A stretch of DNA of 64,000 nucleotides, taken from contig OY804579.1 in assembly GCA_963680875.1 (NCBI GenBank), positions 25,095,804 through 25,159,803 on the forward strand. Direction: 5' to 3'. This stretch comes from Bathymodiolus brooksi. Lineage: Eukaryota > Mollusca > Bivalvia > Mytilida > Modiolidae. The position numbers and the translations under genes are program-made. This document shows positions 21,608 to 31,892 of this stretch, piece after piece. The notes beneath the pieces were generated by a model that made no database searches, was not told the DNA's origin, and was given only the letters and a program-made list of their open reading frames with translations. Each line of letters begins with the position of its first letter. Positions within the stretch are counted from its first letter, which is position 1.

Positions 21608-22309
21608 CACTATCCTACACTGTCTCGAGTCTTATTTATATTACGTTATTTTAGTTAATAAAAAAATATTTTCTGAGGAGTGAAACGAGGGAGAGAAAAA
21701 AATAGACAATATATATATACATTGTCGAAAATATAAAATTTATATAGACGAGTTTTGACGAGTTTTTCTTACCTATTTCGCAGCGAGTGGAAATGAATTA
21801 TATATTTTCCGACAATGTACGTATATTGTATCTATCGCCCCAAAGAAACTGTCAAATTGTCTAAAAAGAGCAGAAACAAGCGTTGTTCTTATCGTTTTTG
21901 ATTGTGTCCTCTGTGAAGTCCGCGCTTATAAGTTTATAAGCATAAATCCTGTTACTGTTTCTTACCGTCGCTCAACATGAATCAAGTACCAGAAAAAGAT
22001 ATCTTGGTCAGAAACCAAATACAAATGTATAGCAAAAAAATATCTGGTCAATGCAATGTGATTACTCGAATAGAACAAGTGCAGGATAAAAAAATAACAT
22101 TAACTGGGCAGCGAAGAAATACTATTAAAACATCTTATGTTTCAATCTTGCGATTATCCTCATTTTATTTGTATAAGCTTCAGACAATTTGATTGCTACA
22201 TTTATATTATATTGTGAGCGCCATACAGATGTTTGTGTATCTTTCCATTCAACATTCACTTACTAGTATCTGCTATACATTAAATTTTCTTTACAGATGA
22301 ATCCTATCA
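21608..22309. other. AT-rich sequence, no gene seen
   Basis: A weak inverted repeat (ACATTGTCGAAAATAT near 21721 facing ATATTTTCCGACAATGT near 21802) is the only structure noted. Confidence 0.35.
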
Positions 22310-22756
22310 GTATAATAGCCGTTGAGGAGTCTGTGGCGACCATGTTTGTCAACGGATCGGGATGAAATGAGCAATCTTTATAGAAGACCTTCCATAGTTG
22401 CTTCTTACCAAGTTTCGGTTTTTATTGTATCTAGCTTTAGTGAAATAATGTGTACAGATTTTGTCTGTTTATATACTTATGAGTTTTGACTTTCCCTTTG
22501 GAAGATTGCAGTGGAGTTCGGTAATTTTGTTATTACCCATATTCATTTGGCTAAGCAGTTTGAGAGGAGAAGATTTGATAAAATCGACCAGTTAGAAACA
22601 AGAACCGCTTGATGCTTCCTACTAAGCTCCACTTCATTTGATTGAGGCGTTTCAGAGGAGAAGATTAAAATGTGAATAGTTAATGGACGAAAGACGACGG
22701 ACGACGGGCGCTAAGTGATGGTAAAAGCTCACATTGTCTTTGGCAAGATGAGCTAA
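22310..22756 (+). repeat. Pearl-like element, 5'-truncated copy
   Basis: CTTTATAGAAGACCTTCCAT, ACCAAGTTTCGG and TTTCAGAGGAGAAGATTAAA are followed by GACGACGGACGACGGGCGCT and the terminal AGCTCACATT...GATGAGCTAA. The order matches other copies in the window. Confidence 0.65.
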
Positions 22757-22759
22757 TAA

Positions 22760-22971
22760 CAGTCATTGGGTAGATATGTCGCTCCACCCGGACACATTAT
22801 TCTGATTCCGATATAACCAGTCTCTGCTATTTCTCCTTAATGCTGCGTTCTTAGAGGAGAAGCAACAAATACCAATTTTATAGTCTTTTGTTTGAAAAGA
22901 CCACGGCTCGTACCCACAATCTATCGCACTCGAGGCGAGCAAGCTAACCATTACGCTACCGATGCGGTTCC
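22760..22971 (-). mobile_element. tRNA-derived SINE, second family, minus strand
   Basis: On the minus strand the head has an A-box TAGCGTAATGGTTAGC (22943-22958) and a B-box-like GGGTACGAGCC (22905-22915). The body follows, with TCTCCTCTAAGAACGCAGCA and AATCAGAATAATGTGTCCGG. The frame covering it is not a gene. It is a different family from the copies at 19195 and 24691. Confidence 0.75.
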
Positions 22972-23865
22972 CTATTTTTATTTAATTTTTATTAATTTTT
23001 TTAATCAAATATTTTTTTATTGTCCTTCAATATATTATTTGAAAACAAAAATTAATCCAAAACAATAAGAGTTACTTGATATCTATATAAACAGTGAGAG
23101 TTCCTACTTTTGATCAAACACTCTTTGAATATTGCAATAATTCAACTGCATAGCAAATAAAGAAAAATAATTAAAAGTTCTATACAAAATCATGACCATT
23201 CTGTCGAAGGTGACTTGGCGAATGCCAATTCTGCACAAACCGTTTTGTATTTCTTCCTTTTAATGTTATACAAAACATCCACATGTAAAATATTTTTAAT
23301 ATGTGCTGTTGTTGTTTTTTTTTTCTTTTTATCAATTTGCAAGTCGAACATACCCTTGACAAGTGTTATAATGAACCTTAAATAAATTACAGAAAGAAAC
23401 ATAATTGTGATATTGAGCTGTTTTCGCTATTCTTTAAATTTTTTACATAGACAAAACCGGTTCTACTTAAACACAATTTTTGCGACCCAACCGGAAAGTA
23501 GTGGCTGACAGAGCCGGAACGAATATACGTAAATAATCATTGTGTTTTTCACTGTAGCAAGTCTAAAACTATTCATGGTAGCACGCCAGTGCAAATTATC
23601 CTGTATATAAGCATTACAAAGGGTTTGTGTACTTTAATTACACATATAAACTACTTTTTATAGCTTTATTTGATGATTTCAATCTCATTATTAGCATTTT
23701 TCATTGTTTATGTCCATCATTTTATCTATATCTGAGTAATCGATAAAGATAACTACAGTAATATATAGGTAAAAACAAGCAAAAATAATCGACCGATAAC
23801 GACATCTTCTGGATTCAAAATATAATAATACTATATGATCAAAATACTTACTTTTTGTCGTCGCC
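22972..23865. other. AT-rich sequence, no gene seen
   Basis: Minus-strand frames of 60-70 codons at 23180-23402 have poly-Lys from a T-rich tract and no recognisable domain. Confidence 0.35.
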
Positions 23866-23951
23866 TGTATGTCAAACATGCCTATTTGACTTGTACCGGA
23901 AGATGACAGAGCATTTCCGACCGGAGCTCTTTGACGACAGTGGAATAAGAC
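23866..23951 (-). repeat. Right member of the diverged inverted pair
   Basis: The minus strand reads CACTGTCGTCAAAGAGCTCC, then ATGCT, and ends at GTAAGTATTT like 20384-20482. The surrounding 110-codon minus frame (23691-24023) may be partly an untranslated or exon remnant; it has no recognised domain. Confidence 0.45.
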
Positions 23952-24133
23952 AATATAAAAATACAAAAAACAAACATCCTTCCTCTTTCGAGCTCGTGCA
24001 AGGGATTCGATTATTGACGGCACATTACCGGTTTTCTAAAATTGATACCTGTCAATTCATGTTACAAATCATTGAAACCATGCTGTTAAACAATCTCACG
24101 CTTAGCGTTCGATTGTTTAACCGTTTAACTTAG

Positions 24134-24690
24134 AAAACGGTGGTATAAATATTACATAAAAGGGACACTAAAACACATGATAAATGCAAGACAAATTTAT
24201 TTACTGTAAAATTATAAGAAAATCACAAACTAACTAAGATGAAATGACAACTGTTGATTAATGTAAAAATATTAGAAAACACTTATAATATATGAAAAAA
24301 TATCATAAAAACAAATATATAATTAACATTTTAATACATTTATTTGACTAGATTGTTACTAACATATTTTTAATCTTGTATTACAACTATTGTTATGAAG
24401 CAGGTATCATAATTATGCTAGTAAACAGTTTTGTGAGACAATGTCACAATCTCCACAAATCTTAGTAGAATATTGACTGAACAGGACAAAAAAATGATTT
24501 GTTTTTTGTTATTGTATTTGTAGTTGGTAGTTAATGGTTCATAAGAATGGGAGATAATTCATCCTGTGCTGTTTTGTAATATTTTCCATAATCATTCTAC
24601 CTTCATTTTTCATGTGAGAAAATCTCTTAATATTGACAATACAAAAACTTAATACCCAATATTTTTAAGTTTTGCAGGTTTTGCTTTTCT
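24134..24690. other. AT-rich sequence, no gene seen
   Basis: Nothing recognised. Confidence 0.4.
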
Positions 24691-24935
24691 AGGTGCGGTC
24701 ATGATCGTATGGTAGTTGGATTTACTATTACCTATGCAATCACTGCCTATCACCACTAAAGTTGCGAGTTCGAAACCCGTTCATGGTGAGGTGTATTGGT
24801 GACTTGCAGCACGTCAGTAGTTTTCTCAGGGTATGCCCGTTTCCTTCACCAATAAAACTGAATGCCGCGATATAACTGAAATATTGTTGAAAGTGGAGTT
24901 AAATACCATAACTCTAACCCTGCTTTCCTAATAAC
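24691..24935 (+). mobile_element. tRNA-derived SINE, molluscan type, copy 2
   Basis: It is the same family as 19195-19446: TGCGGTCATGATCG head, GCGAGTTCGAAACCC B-box region, a central block with GTTTTCTCAGGGTATGCCCG, and tail ATATTGTTGAAAGTGGAGTT. Confidence 0.8.
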
Positions 24936-24963
24936 TGGTATACAACTTCTTGGTTATGACTTA

Positions 24964-25311
24964 CTACAGTGGGCCGAGCCTGTGTCGCTCACCTATCATT
25001 CTGCTCTGAGAAAACTATATACCAAACCTTCCATATGTGCTTCCTACCAAATTTCGGTTCATTTGGCTACTCAGTTTCAGAGTAGAAGATTTTTTAGAAA
25101 TCGACCACCAAAAACAAGAATTGCCTATGGTGGCCATGTTTGTAAACGGATCGGGATTAAATTAGCAATTTTTATAGAGGACCTTCCATAGATGATTCCT
25201 ATCAAGTTTCAATTCATTTGGCAAAGTGGTTGCATAGGAGAAGATTAAAATGTAAAAAATGAATGGACGATGGCAAAAGCTCACTTGGCCTTTGGAAAGG
25301 TGAGCTAAAAA
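24964..25311 (+). repeat. Pearl-like element, short copy
   Basis: The left end is a decayed hairpin (GGGCCGAGCC) followed by GTCGCTCACCT. The core has CAGTTTCAGAGTAGAAGATT and AAACGGATCGGGAT. The right end is AGCTCACTTGGCC...GGTGAGCTAAAA. Confidence 0.75.
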
Positions 25312-25854
25312 TGGCTTAGAACTAGACCAGAAGAATTCCTATAGGGGAAGATGGAAAATTGTAAGCTAGACATTGCTTATCTAACACTTTCCTGAACTGA
25401 GAATCATGTCTACCTTGAACAGATTTTTCAATAGAGGGCTACACAGAGGTATGCCCAATACGATGGATGGATGTTGCCAAGGGAAAGTTGAACAAGAGTG
25501 GACACAGTAATTTGTTAGACTCCCTGTAATTTGAACATTCATCTTGGAAACCATAAGCAGCTAGGTTAAATCTGATTGAAAAACATGGGCAGGGAATGTT
25601 ATAAGGAATATCATTGAAAATAATTAAACAATACATTCAAAGGAAAAAATGCACCAACCATGTCAAAATAAGATGAAAAATATAAATTGTGCATGTCTTC
25701 CCATGATTGTGAAATTTCAGAATTTGGGCCCCAAAATAGCTCATGTTCCATAATGACTCAGAAAGATGAGTATTTTGTCCCCAAAAATGTATGACAGTTG
25801 GATGAAAATAAGAAAGTTCATATTTAGAATTTGACTTTAGTTTATCTTTGGTAA
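25312..25854. other. No feature recognised
   Basis: AT-rich sequence without recognisable genes. Confidence 0.4.
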
Positions 25855-26325
25855 CTTTTATGTATCATGTACTGGTAACCTCTATACATGTAACTTTTAT
25901 GTATGGTGACCTCTATACAGGTAATTTTTATGCATCATATACTGGTGACCTCTATACATGCAACTTTTATGTATGGTGACCTCTATACAGGTAATTTTTA
26001 TGCATCATATACTGGTGACCTCTATACAGGTAATTTTTATGCATCATATACTGGTGACCTCTATACAGGTAACTTTTATGTATCATGTACTGGTGACCTC
26101 TATACAGGTAACTTTTATGTATCATGTACTGGTGACCTCTATACAGGTAACTTTTATGTATCATGTACTGGTGACCTCTATACAGGCAACATTTATGTAT
26201 CATATACTGGTGACCTCTTTACAGGTAACTCGTATGTATCATGTACTGGTGACCTCTATACAGGTAACCTTTATGTATCATGTACTGGTGACCTCTATAC
26301 AGGTAACTTTTATGTATCATGTCTG
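25855..26325. repeat. 39-bp minisatellite (about 12 units)
   Basis: The unit is GTGACCTCTATACAGGTAAC followed by TTTTATGTATCATGTACTG, with minor variants. Because 39 is divisible by three, two plus frames and one minus frame stay open across it, giving 78-163-codon frames (one repeats GDLYTGNFYVSCT) that are artefacts. Confidence 0.93.
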
Positions 26326-26559
26326 CATTATCTATACAAACACAATGGTAAGTGGAGAGCTTTATTGGATTTTTTTTCTTTCTTCCATAAATAATTTGAG
26401 ATGTTCTTAAGAAAAATTGCCAAATTATTTAATACTTTGACAATACAAAATGAAAGTAAACCATTTAACTTATTTTCACTAGGATTTCTGATAAAGTAAC
26501 TTGGGAATAATTTCTGCTTTTTGGTAAATACAAATATAATGGAATTCATTTCCTATCTC

Positions 26560-26920
26560 TCTAAAGTTAAATAAATTGCAGAGACGCTAATGTTTTGGAA
26601 TGTTATTCCATCGACCAGTTCCAACTAGAAATTTTAAATTTGGACAGCATATTTTGCAAATACATTGTATATACTCTTTTATCAATTCTTAATCTGAGTA
26701 GATATTTTTCTAAACAAAATGATGTTTTAAACATAGAATAAAATTCATCCCTAGATGCCTGTTCTATATTGCTCTGCCATTTCTGTATAAACTGGTCATC
26801 CAATATTTGCCTTACAGAGAAATAAATGTCATTAGTATGCAAAATACATTAATTATTCCAAACACAGCTCAACCCTATATCGTCTAATAAAGATTTGACA
26901 TAGGTAATCCATCTTGAATT
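26560..26920 (-). pseudogene. LINE-C, C-terminal segment
   Basis: The minus strand encodes SRWITYVKSLLDDIGLSCVW, then LDDQFIQKWQSNIEQ, YSMFKTSFCLEKYLLRL and FKISSWNWSMEX, a typical C-terminal region of I/CR1-type non-LTR elements (W--YVK--L, VW, QEW, YL--L, KFR-SNH-L-IE). Stops and frame breaks are present, and the element seems 3'-truncated near 26560. The upstream segment lies at 27975-28980 beyond a 48-bp minisatellite that begins within the same frame. Confidence 0.82.
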
Positions 26921-27972
26921 GATTACTGTAGACTGATACACAGAATACAACAGTTGATACCTATTACTGATTACTGTAGACTGATACACAGAATACAACA
27001 GTTGATACATATTACTGATTACTGTAGACTGATACACAGAATACAACAGTTGATACATATTACTGATTACTGTAGACTGATACACAGAATACAACAGTTG
27101 ATACATATTACTGATTACTGTAGACTGATACACAGAATACAACAGTTGATACCTATTACTGATTACTGTAGACTGATACACAGAATACAACAGTTGATAC
27201 ATATTACAGATTACTGTAGACTGATACACAGAATACAACAGTTGATACATATTACTGATTACTGTAGACTGATACACAGAATACAACAGTTGATACATAT
27301 TACTGATTACTGTAGACTGATACACAGAATACAACAGTTGATACATATTACTGATTACTGTAGACTGATACACAGAATACAACAGTTGATACATATTACT
27401 GATTACTGTAGACTGATACACAGAATACAACAGTTGATACATATTACTGATTACTGTAGACTGATACACAGAATACAACAGTTGATACCTATTACTGATT
27501 ACTGTAGACTGATACACAGAATACAACAGTTGATACCTATTACTGATTACTGTAGACTGATACACAGAATACAACAGTTGATACATATTACTGATTACTG
27601 TAGACTGATACATAGAATACAACAGTTGATACATATTACTGATTACTGTAGACTGATACACAGAATACAACAGTTGATACATATTACTGATTACTGTAGA
27701 CTGATACACAGAATACAACAGTTGATACTGATTACTGTAGACTGATACACAGAATACAACAGTTGATACCTATTACTGATTACTGTAGACTGATACACAG
27801 AATACAACAGTTGATACCTATTACTGATTACTGTAGACTGATACACAGAATACAACAGTTGATACCTATTAATGATTACTGTAGACTGATACACAGAATA
27901 CAACAGTTGATACATATTACTGATTACTCTAGACTGATACACAGAATACAACAGTTGATACCTATTACTGCA
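26921..27972. repeat. 48-bp minisatellite inside the LINE-C reading frame (about 22 units)
   Basis: The unit encodes the 16-residue YSVYQSTVISNMYQLL on the minus strand and stays open on the plus strand too, hence the 263- and 289-codon frames. At both edges it passes into LINE-C sequence in the same frame (YQLLYSVYQS at 27950, TVINSRWITYVK at 26900). One unit near 27720-27745 is short and breaks the frame. The array therefore expanded a 48-bp piece of the LINE itself. Confidence 0.9.
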
Positions 27973-27974
27973 TA

Positions 27975-28980
27975 ACATATCTTCATTCTGAAGTACCGGT
28001 AATTTTATACAAAATTTAAGACTCTTAAATTTAATTTCTATCTCTTATTGATAACGACCAGTTTCACCATAGACCATACAACTTGATGTACTGGATCTCA
28101 CTGGTAAGATTCATTTAATAAATCGGAGATGTGATTTTCTAGAACGTTCAAATTTTCACATTTCCAAATTTCACATGAATACAGCAATATGGGTTCAATC
28201 AAAGAATCGAATAATTTAAGTTAGAGATCAGTAGGAATTGAAATATATCTCAGTTTCCCATAAACAGCATTTTGAGCTTGCTCAAATAATTTCTTTCTGG
28301 CGATGGTAAAATTATAATTATCGTTATAATTGAATAATAGGCAAAAATAAGAATATGAATTACCTATTCCAATGTTTACACCATATAGCTTAAATTCATA
28401 ACTCCTTTTATGTTTCGAAAATCAATATTTTCTTTTTTTCAACATTGACTTTGTTTCCATCTTCAAAAATGTTCCAGAAATTTTGTAAATCTGACTCAGA
28501 TTCAGCTAATAAAATAGTATCATCTGCACATAGTAACACAAATACTAGTATAGACATACTTAAATTTGTAAGACATTTCTGTGATACTGTTTGGAGACCT
28601 GTTATGTTATTACTTCATAAATTATCCTCAATATCTGAGGGAAATACTGCAGATAAAAAAGGTGATAAATTTTACCCTTTTACCCAATACAGCATGAGCA
28701 GAACACTGATGTCTCATTCCCTGATTTAACACATGATATTATACAACTATACATACTATATAACTTCCAGTATTTTTCAAGTAATATTATTTTTTGCTAG
28801 TTTTTGTCATTATCCTAATCTCCAAACAGTATCAAATATCTTTTTAAAGTCTATAAATGTACAAAATAACATTTTTCCTACAGACAAATATATATCTATT
28901 TATACATGCAAACAAAATATGTTGACAATAGTATGAATTCCTGCTTGAACATTTGGTGTGATTGCAGCTATATCAGCATA
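27975..28980 (-). pseudogene. LINE-C, reverse transcriptase segment
   Basis: On the minus strand, from high to low coordinates: DIYLSVGKMLFCTFIDFKKI and FDTVWR (motif A), GLQT, LLCADDTILLAESESDLQNF (motif C, YADD with Y to C), GVNIG, FTIARKKLFEQAQNAVYGKL, LFDSLIEPILLYSCEIWKC. This is the usual order of an I/Jockey/CR1-type reverse transcriptase and thumb. Several stops and frameshifts make it non-functional. It is 5'-truncated near 28980. Confidence 0.85.
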
Positions 28981-28985
28981 TTTAG

Positions 28986-29130
28986 AGAGTCCAAATGACC
29001 ACCATTGTCAAGTTTGGTTCAGTTTGGTTGAGCAGTTTTGCAGAAGAATAAAATGTGAAAATTTAATGGGAGACAGACACCAAGTTGTGGTAAAAACTCA
29101 CCTGGCTTTGGCCTGATAAGTTCATTTTTA
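28986..29130 (+). repeat. Degenerate right end of a pearl-like element
   Basis: AAGTTTGGTTCAGTTTGG, GTTTTGCAGAAGAATAAAAT, GAGACAGACACCAAG and AAAACTCACCTGGCTTTGGC follow the order of the family. A second degenerate core lies at about 29830-29960. Confidence 0.55.
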
Positions 29131-31176
29131 AGATGATGACACAAAATAATTTTCTAACAATGCGATGATGGATAAATATATAGCACTTTGTACTATTGTA
29201 CTATACAACAGCTCAAAGCTCTAATGGATGAAAAATACTAAACAATGTGCTTATGGAGCATTATATGACCACAATACAAAAAAAAACAAATGTGGAGTTA
29301 ATAATTATATAATTCTAGAATGACAAATAAGAAAATCATTAAAATCAAAAGAGAGTTTACTTTGATCAATTCTTACATTGCATAAAAATTCCACTAGATT
29401 TGATCAAAGTAGAGTTATCATATAAAATGTGGAAAAATATTATATTTTTATAAACAAAATCCCATTATTCTAGAACACCATAAGAGGAAATCTTCAAAGA
29501 TTCCTATGGCTGTGTGAAAATGTTCATGAACATTTGGCCATAGCAAACTTGAGTTAATCAGACATGTGAAGAAATACATATCTGTCCAATAACTCTGCAA
29601 CGACAATAGTGAAAATCAAAAATATCAAAAGATACTATACTTTCATCAATTCTAAGGTTGTGTAAAAATTTCAGACTTGTGTTATCGTATGTCGTATGGA
29701 CAAAGAACGGCATACCATACTTCAACCAATCCATCAAATATTTGACAGTCATAAACAAAACTGGAGGCCTAGTTTATTGAGGACCAGCTGGAAATATTAC
29801 AAATGTGGTCAACAATCAATTTTATTTCTAGTAATGGCAGCCATCTTTAATGGAGTTTGGATCAATTCGATGCATTTTTGAGTGGGGAACGCCCAAGGAC
29901 TATCACTGCAAAGTTTCATTTAATTTGGACAAGTTGTTTGATAGAAACAAATTATTTAATGATATTTTACTTAAATATGCATATTTCCTTATATTTTTGT
30001 TTTGCTTAAATATGCCTTATATTATCAAAGAATTTTCTGTTTTTTGTAATGGTGGCCAACATGGGTGAAGTTCAGATCTATCGGAAATAATTTTGAATGG
30101 GGACAACCCAAGAACTATTTCTGCCAAGTTTGGTTCGTACTGACCCAAAGGTTTTCAGTCTGATCAAAATCAGATCTCTCACCTGCTACCTTTTACTGAT
30201 ATGTGATGGCGTGAAAAAGGGATGAAAATTAAACTCTCCACGAACAAATAACAGAAACATCCATCTATGCACCTTAGGGCCTCTTGTTTACAATACCACA
30301 AATCAATATTGAAGTTAGAAGGATCCGTCAACTTGAACATTCTGTCTACAGATGGACGACAACAATGATGACAGCACCATAACATAATACGGCCACAAAT
30401 TTTTCATTGAGGTCATATGAATATTATATATTTAATAATTCAAATTCATAATCTATTATTAAATCATTAAATTTGTATATTTCTTGACATATGCAACCTT
30501 AATTAAAACAACAAAATACAATGAATTTCACTAGTTTCCATTACTATAATAGATTATGCTTCTTTACCATTAGCTCTTAAAACCACAAATTTATTCTAAA
30601 ATCACAGAAATGTGTTTCTTTCATCAAAATTTCAAAATGGAACTATTAATTCTAGATTAAAAAGTTTTTGTCTTATAAAAGAAGAAAGTTTTGTCCTGAT
30701 ATTTAATAACAACAAACAACTTTTGCAATTTTTTGTATACCGATGAATGAACAACCTTTATATATAAGAATTTACATCAAAGGGAAAAAATCCATTGCAA
30801 TTTCAGAAATGGAAATTTCATAACAGCCAACCAGTTTGTGATGACAGCTGAAGAATTTTTGTACTGATGACCCAGAAGCAACATAGCTTTGCTTGAGAAG
30901 ATTTTGTCTCAGCAGTTGACGTCTGTCCAGAAAAACACAAGCCCTAGAATAACATAAAGTTTTGAAATACGGCTAAAAATGAAGTTATCATGTTTATGAC
31001 AAACAAGATAACTTCAGTTTTGTTTTTAATGTTCCTCCAATGTCAATTTCAAGGTGAAGGTTAGAAGCAGACTTCTGAGTGTACAACCTATTGTGTATAA
31101 TAATCGACAGTAAAATCACATTGATTACTTCAATATTTAGTTTGATGTAGTTTTATCAGCATCAGTGACTTGTTCA
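29131..31176. other. Repeat debris and probable 3' UTR of the membrane-protein gene
   Basis: The left part holds decayed pearl-like core fragments (29830-29960, 30050-30180). The part next to 31176 should be the 3' UTR of the minus-strand gene. A minus-strand AATAAA at about 30590 is a possible polyadenylation signal, but AT-richness makes this weak. Confidence 0.35.
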
Positions 31177-31792
31177 TCAGTCTACAACATCATATAAAGG
31201 GTCAGATTGTTTGTCTACAGGCACAGGTTGTTCATAGTCCAGTATCTGTAGGTCAGATTGTTCATTGTCCAGAGCCTGTAACTCATCATCAGTAGGCGTA
31301 TGTAGTCTCTCTCTTTGGATATTGTCATTACTGTACAATGGCTCCCTTTCCTGTAATTTATTCTGTTTTTCTAAATGTATTGTATTCACTTCTAAATTTG
31401 TAAGTTTTGGCTTGTTTGCTCCCATGTCCACATAGTCATTTACGTTATTCATTTGAGAGGGTATGTTTGATTCTTCTGGAAGATCTACTTTCTTTTTCAA
31501 ATTACTTTCTTTACAACACTCATCAGTGTCTCCTTGTGTTATGTCAGTACAACAGGCACCAGTTTTAGGTTGTAATTGATCATAATTGTTAACCCCATGA
31601 TCCACCTGTTTTGTTACCTGTTCATACAACCTATTCATCTCATTAGTGTCCATATACATATGACTTTCTGGTCGAACCTGGCCATTAACTTCACTTTGAG
31701 ATATAGCGGTATATCCCTGTGTATAACCATGCATGTATCCTGTGTTCTCAAACTGAACAACCAAATTGTCGGCTTCTCTCTTCATTCTCCTT
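31177..31792 (-). CDS. Last coding exon: cytoplasmic tail of a single-pass membrane protein
   Basis: A 616-bp exon follows a polypyrimidine tract and TTATAG acceptor, and ends with a TGA at 31177-31179. Its first base completes an Arg codon begun by the exon at 51487-51565 (AG plus A), so the frame continues from the transmembrane exon into RRRRRMKREADN. The roughly 204-residue tail is acidic and hydrophilic and rich in Asn, Gln and Asp. It has many tyrosines: QFENTGY, YMHGYTQGY, LYEQV, NYDQL, DYVDM (a YxxM motif, the consensus bound by PI3-kinase SH2 domains), PLYSND and a C-terminal PLYDVVD. A CC pair occurs twice (ACC, ECC). This resembles tails of phagocytic or adhesion receptors such as MEGF/Draper-like proteins, but no extracellular domain lies in the window, so the family is unproven. 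Confidence 0.8.
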
Positions 31793-31892
31793 CTATAAAA
31801 GAAAAATAAATTCACTGTTTCCTCTAAAAGATATTCTGAATAAAAATCTGTATTTCAATCATAATAAGTCAATTGTAAAGCTGTAAAATAAC

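Noticed and set aside
22890..22971. Functional tRNA gene
   Set aside because: A- and B-box-like motifs are present but the cloverleaf is not kept, and SINE body sequence follows. The same holds for 19195 and 24691.
23180..24023. Two minus-strand frames sharing a GMFD(I/L)Q motif as related exons
   Set aside because: The shared stretch is only a few residues, one frame is dominated by poly-Lys, and no splice phase or domain supports it.
25903..26410. 163- and 150-codon overlapping ORFs
   Set aside because: They are produced by a 39-bp tandem repeat open in several frames.
26921..27972. CRISPR array
   Set aside because: The repeats are contiguous with no unique spacers, in a eukaryotic context. 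The same applies to the 34-, 39-, 45- and 55-bp arrays.
26849..27978. 263-, 289- and 95-codon open frames as a repeat protein
   Set aside because: The 48-bp period is divisible by three, so frames stay open on both strands. The sequence is a minisatellite in a dead LINE.
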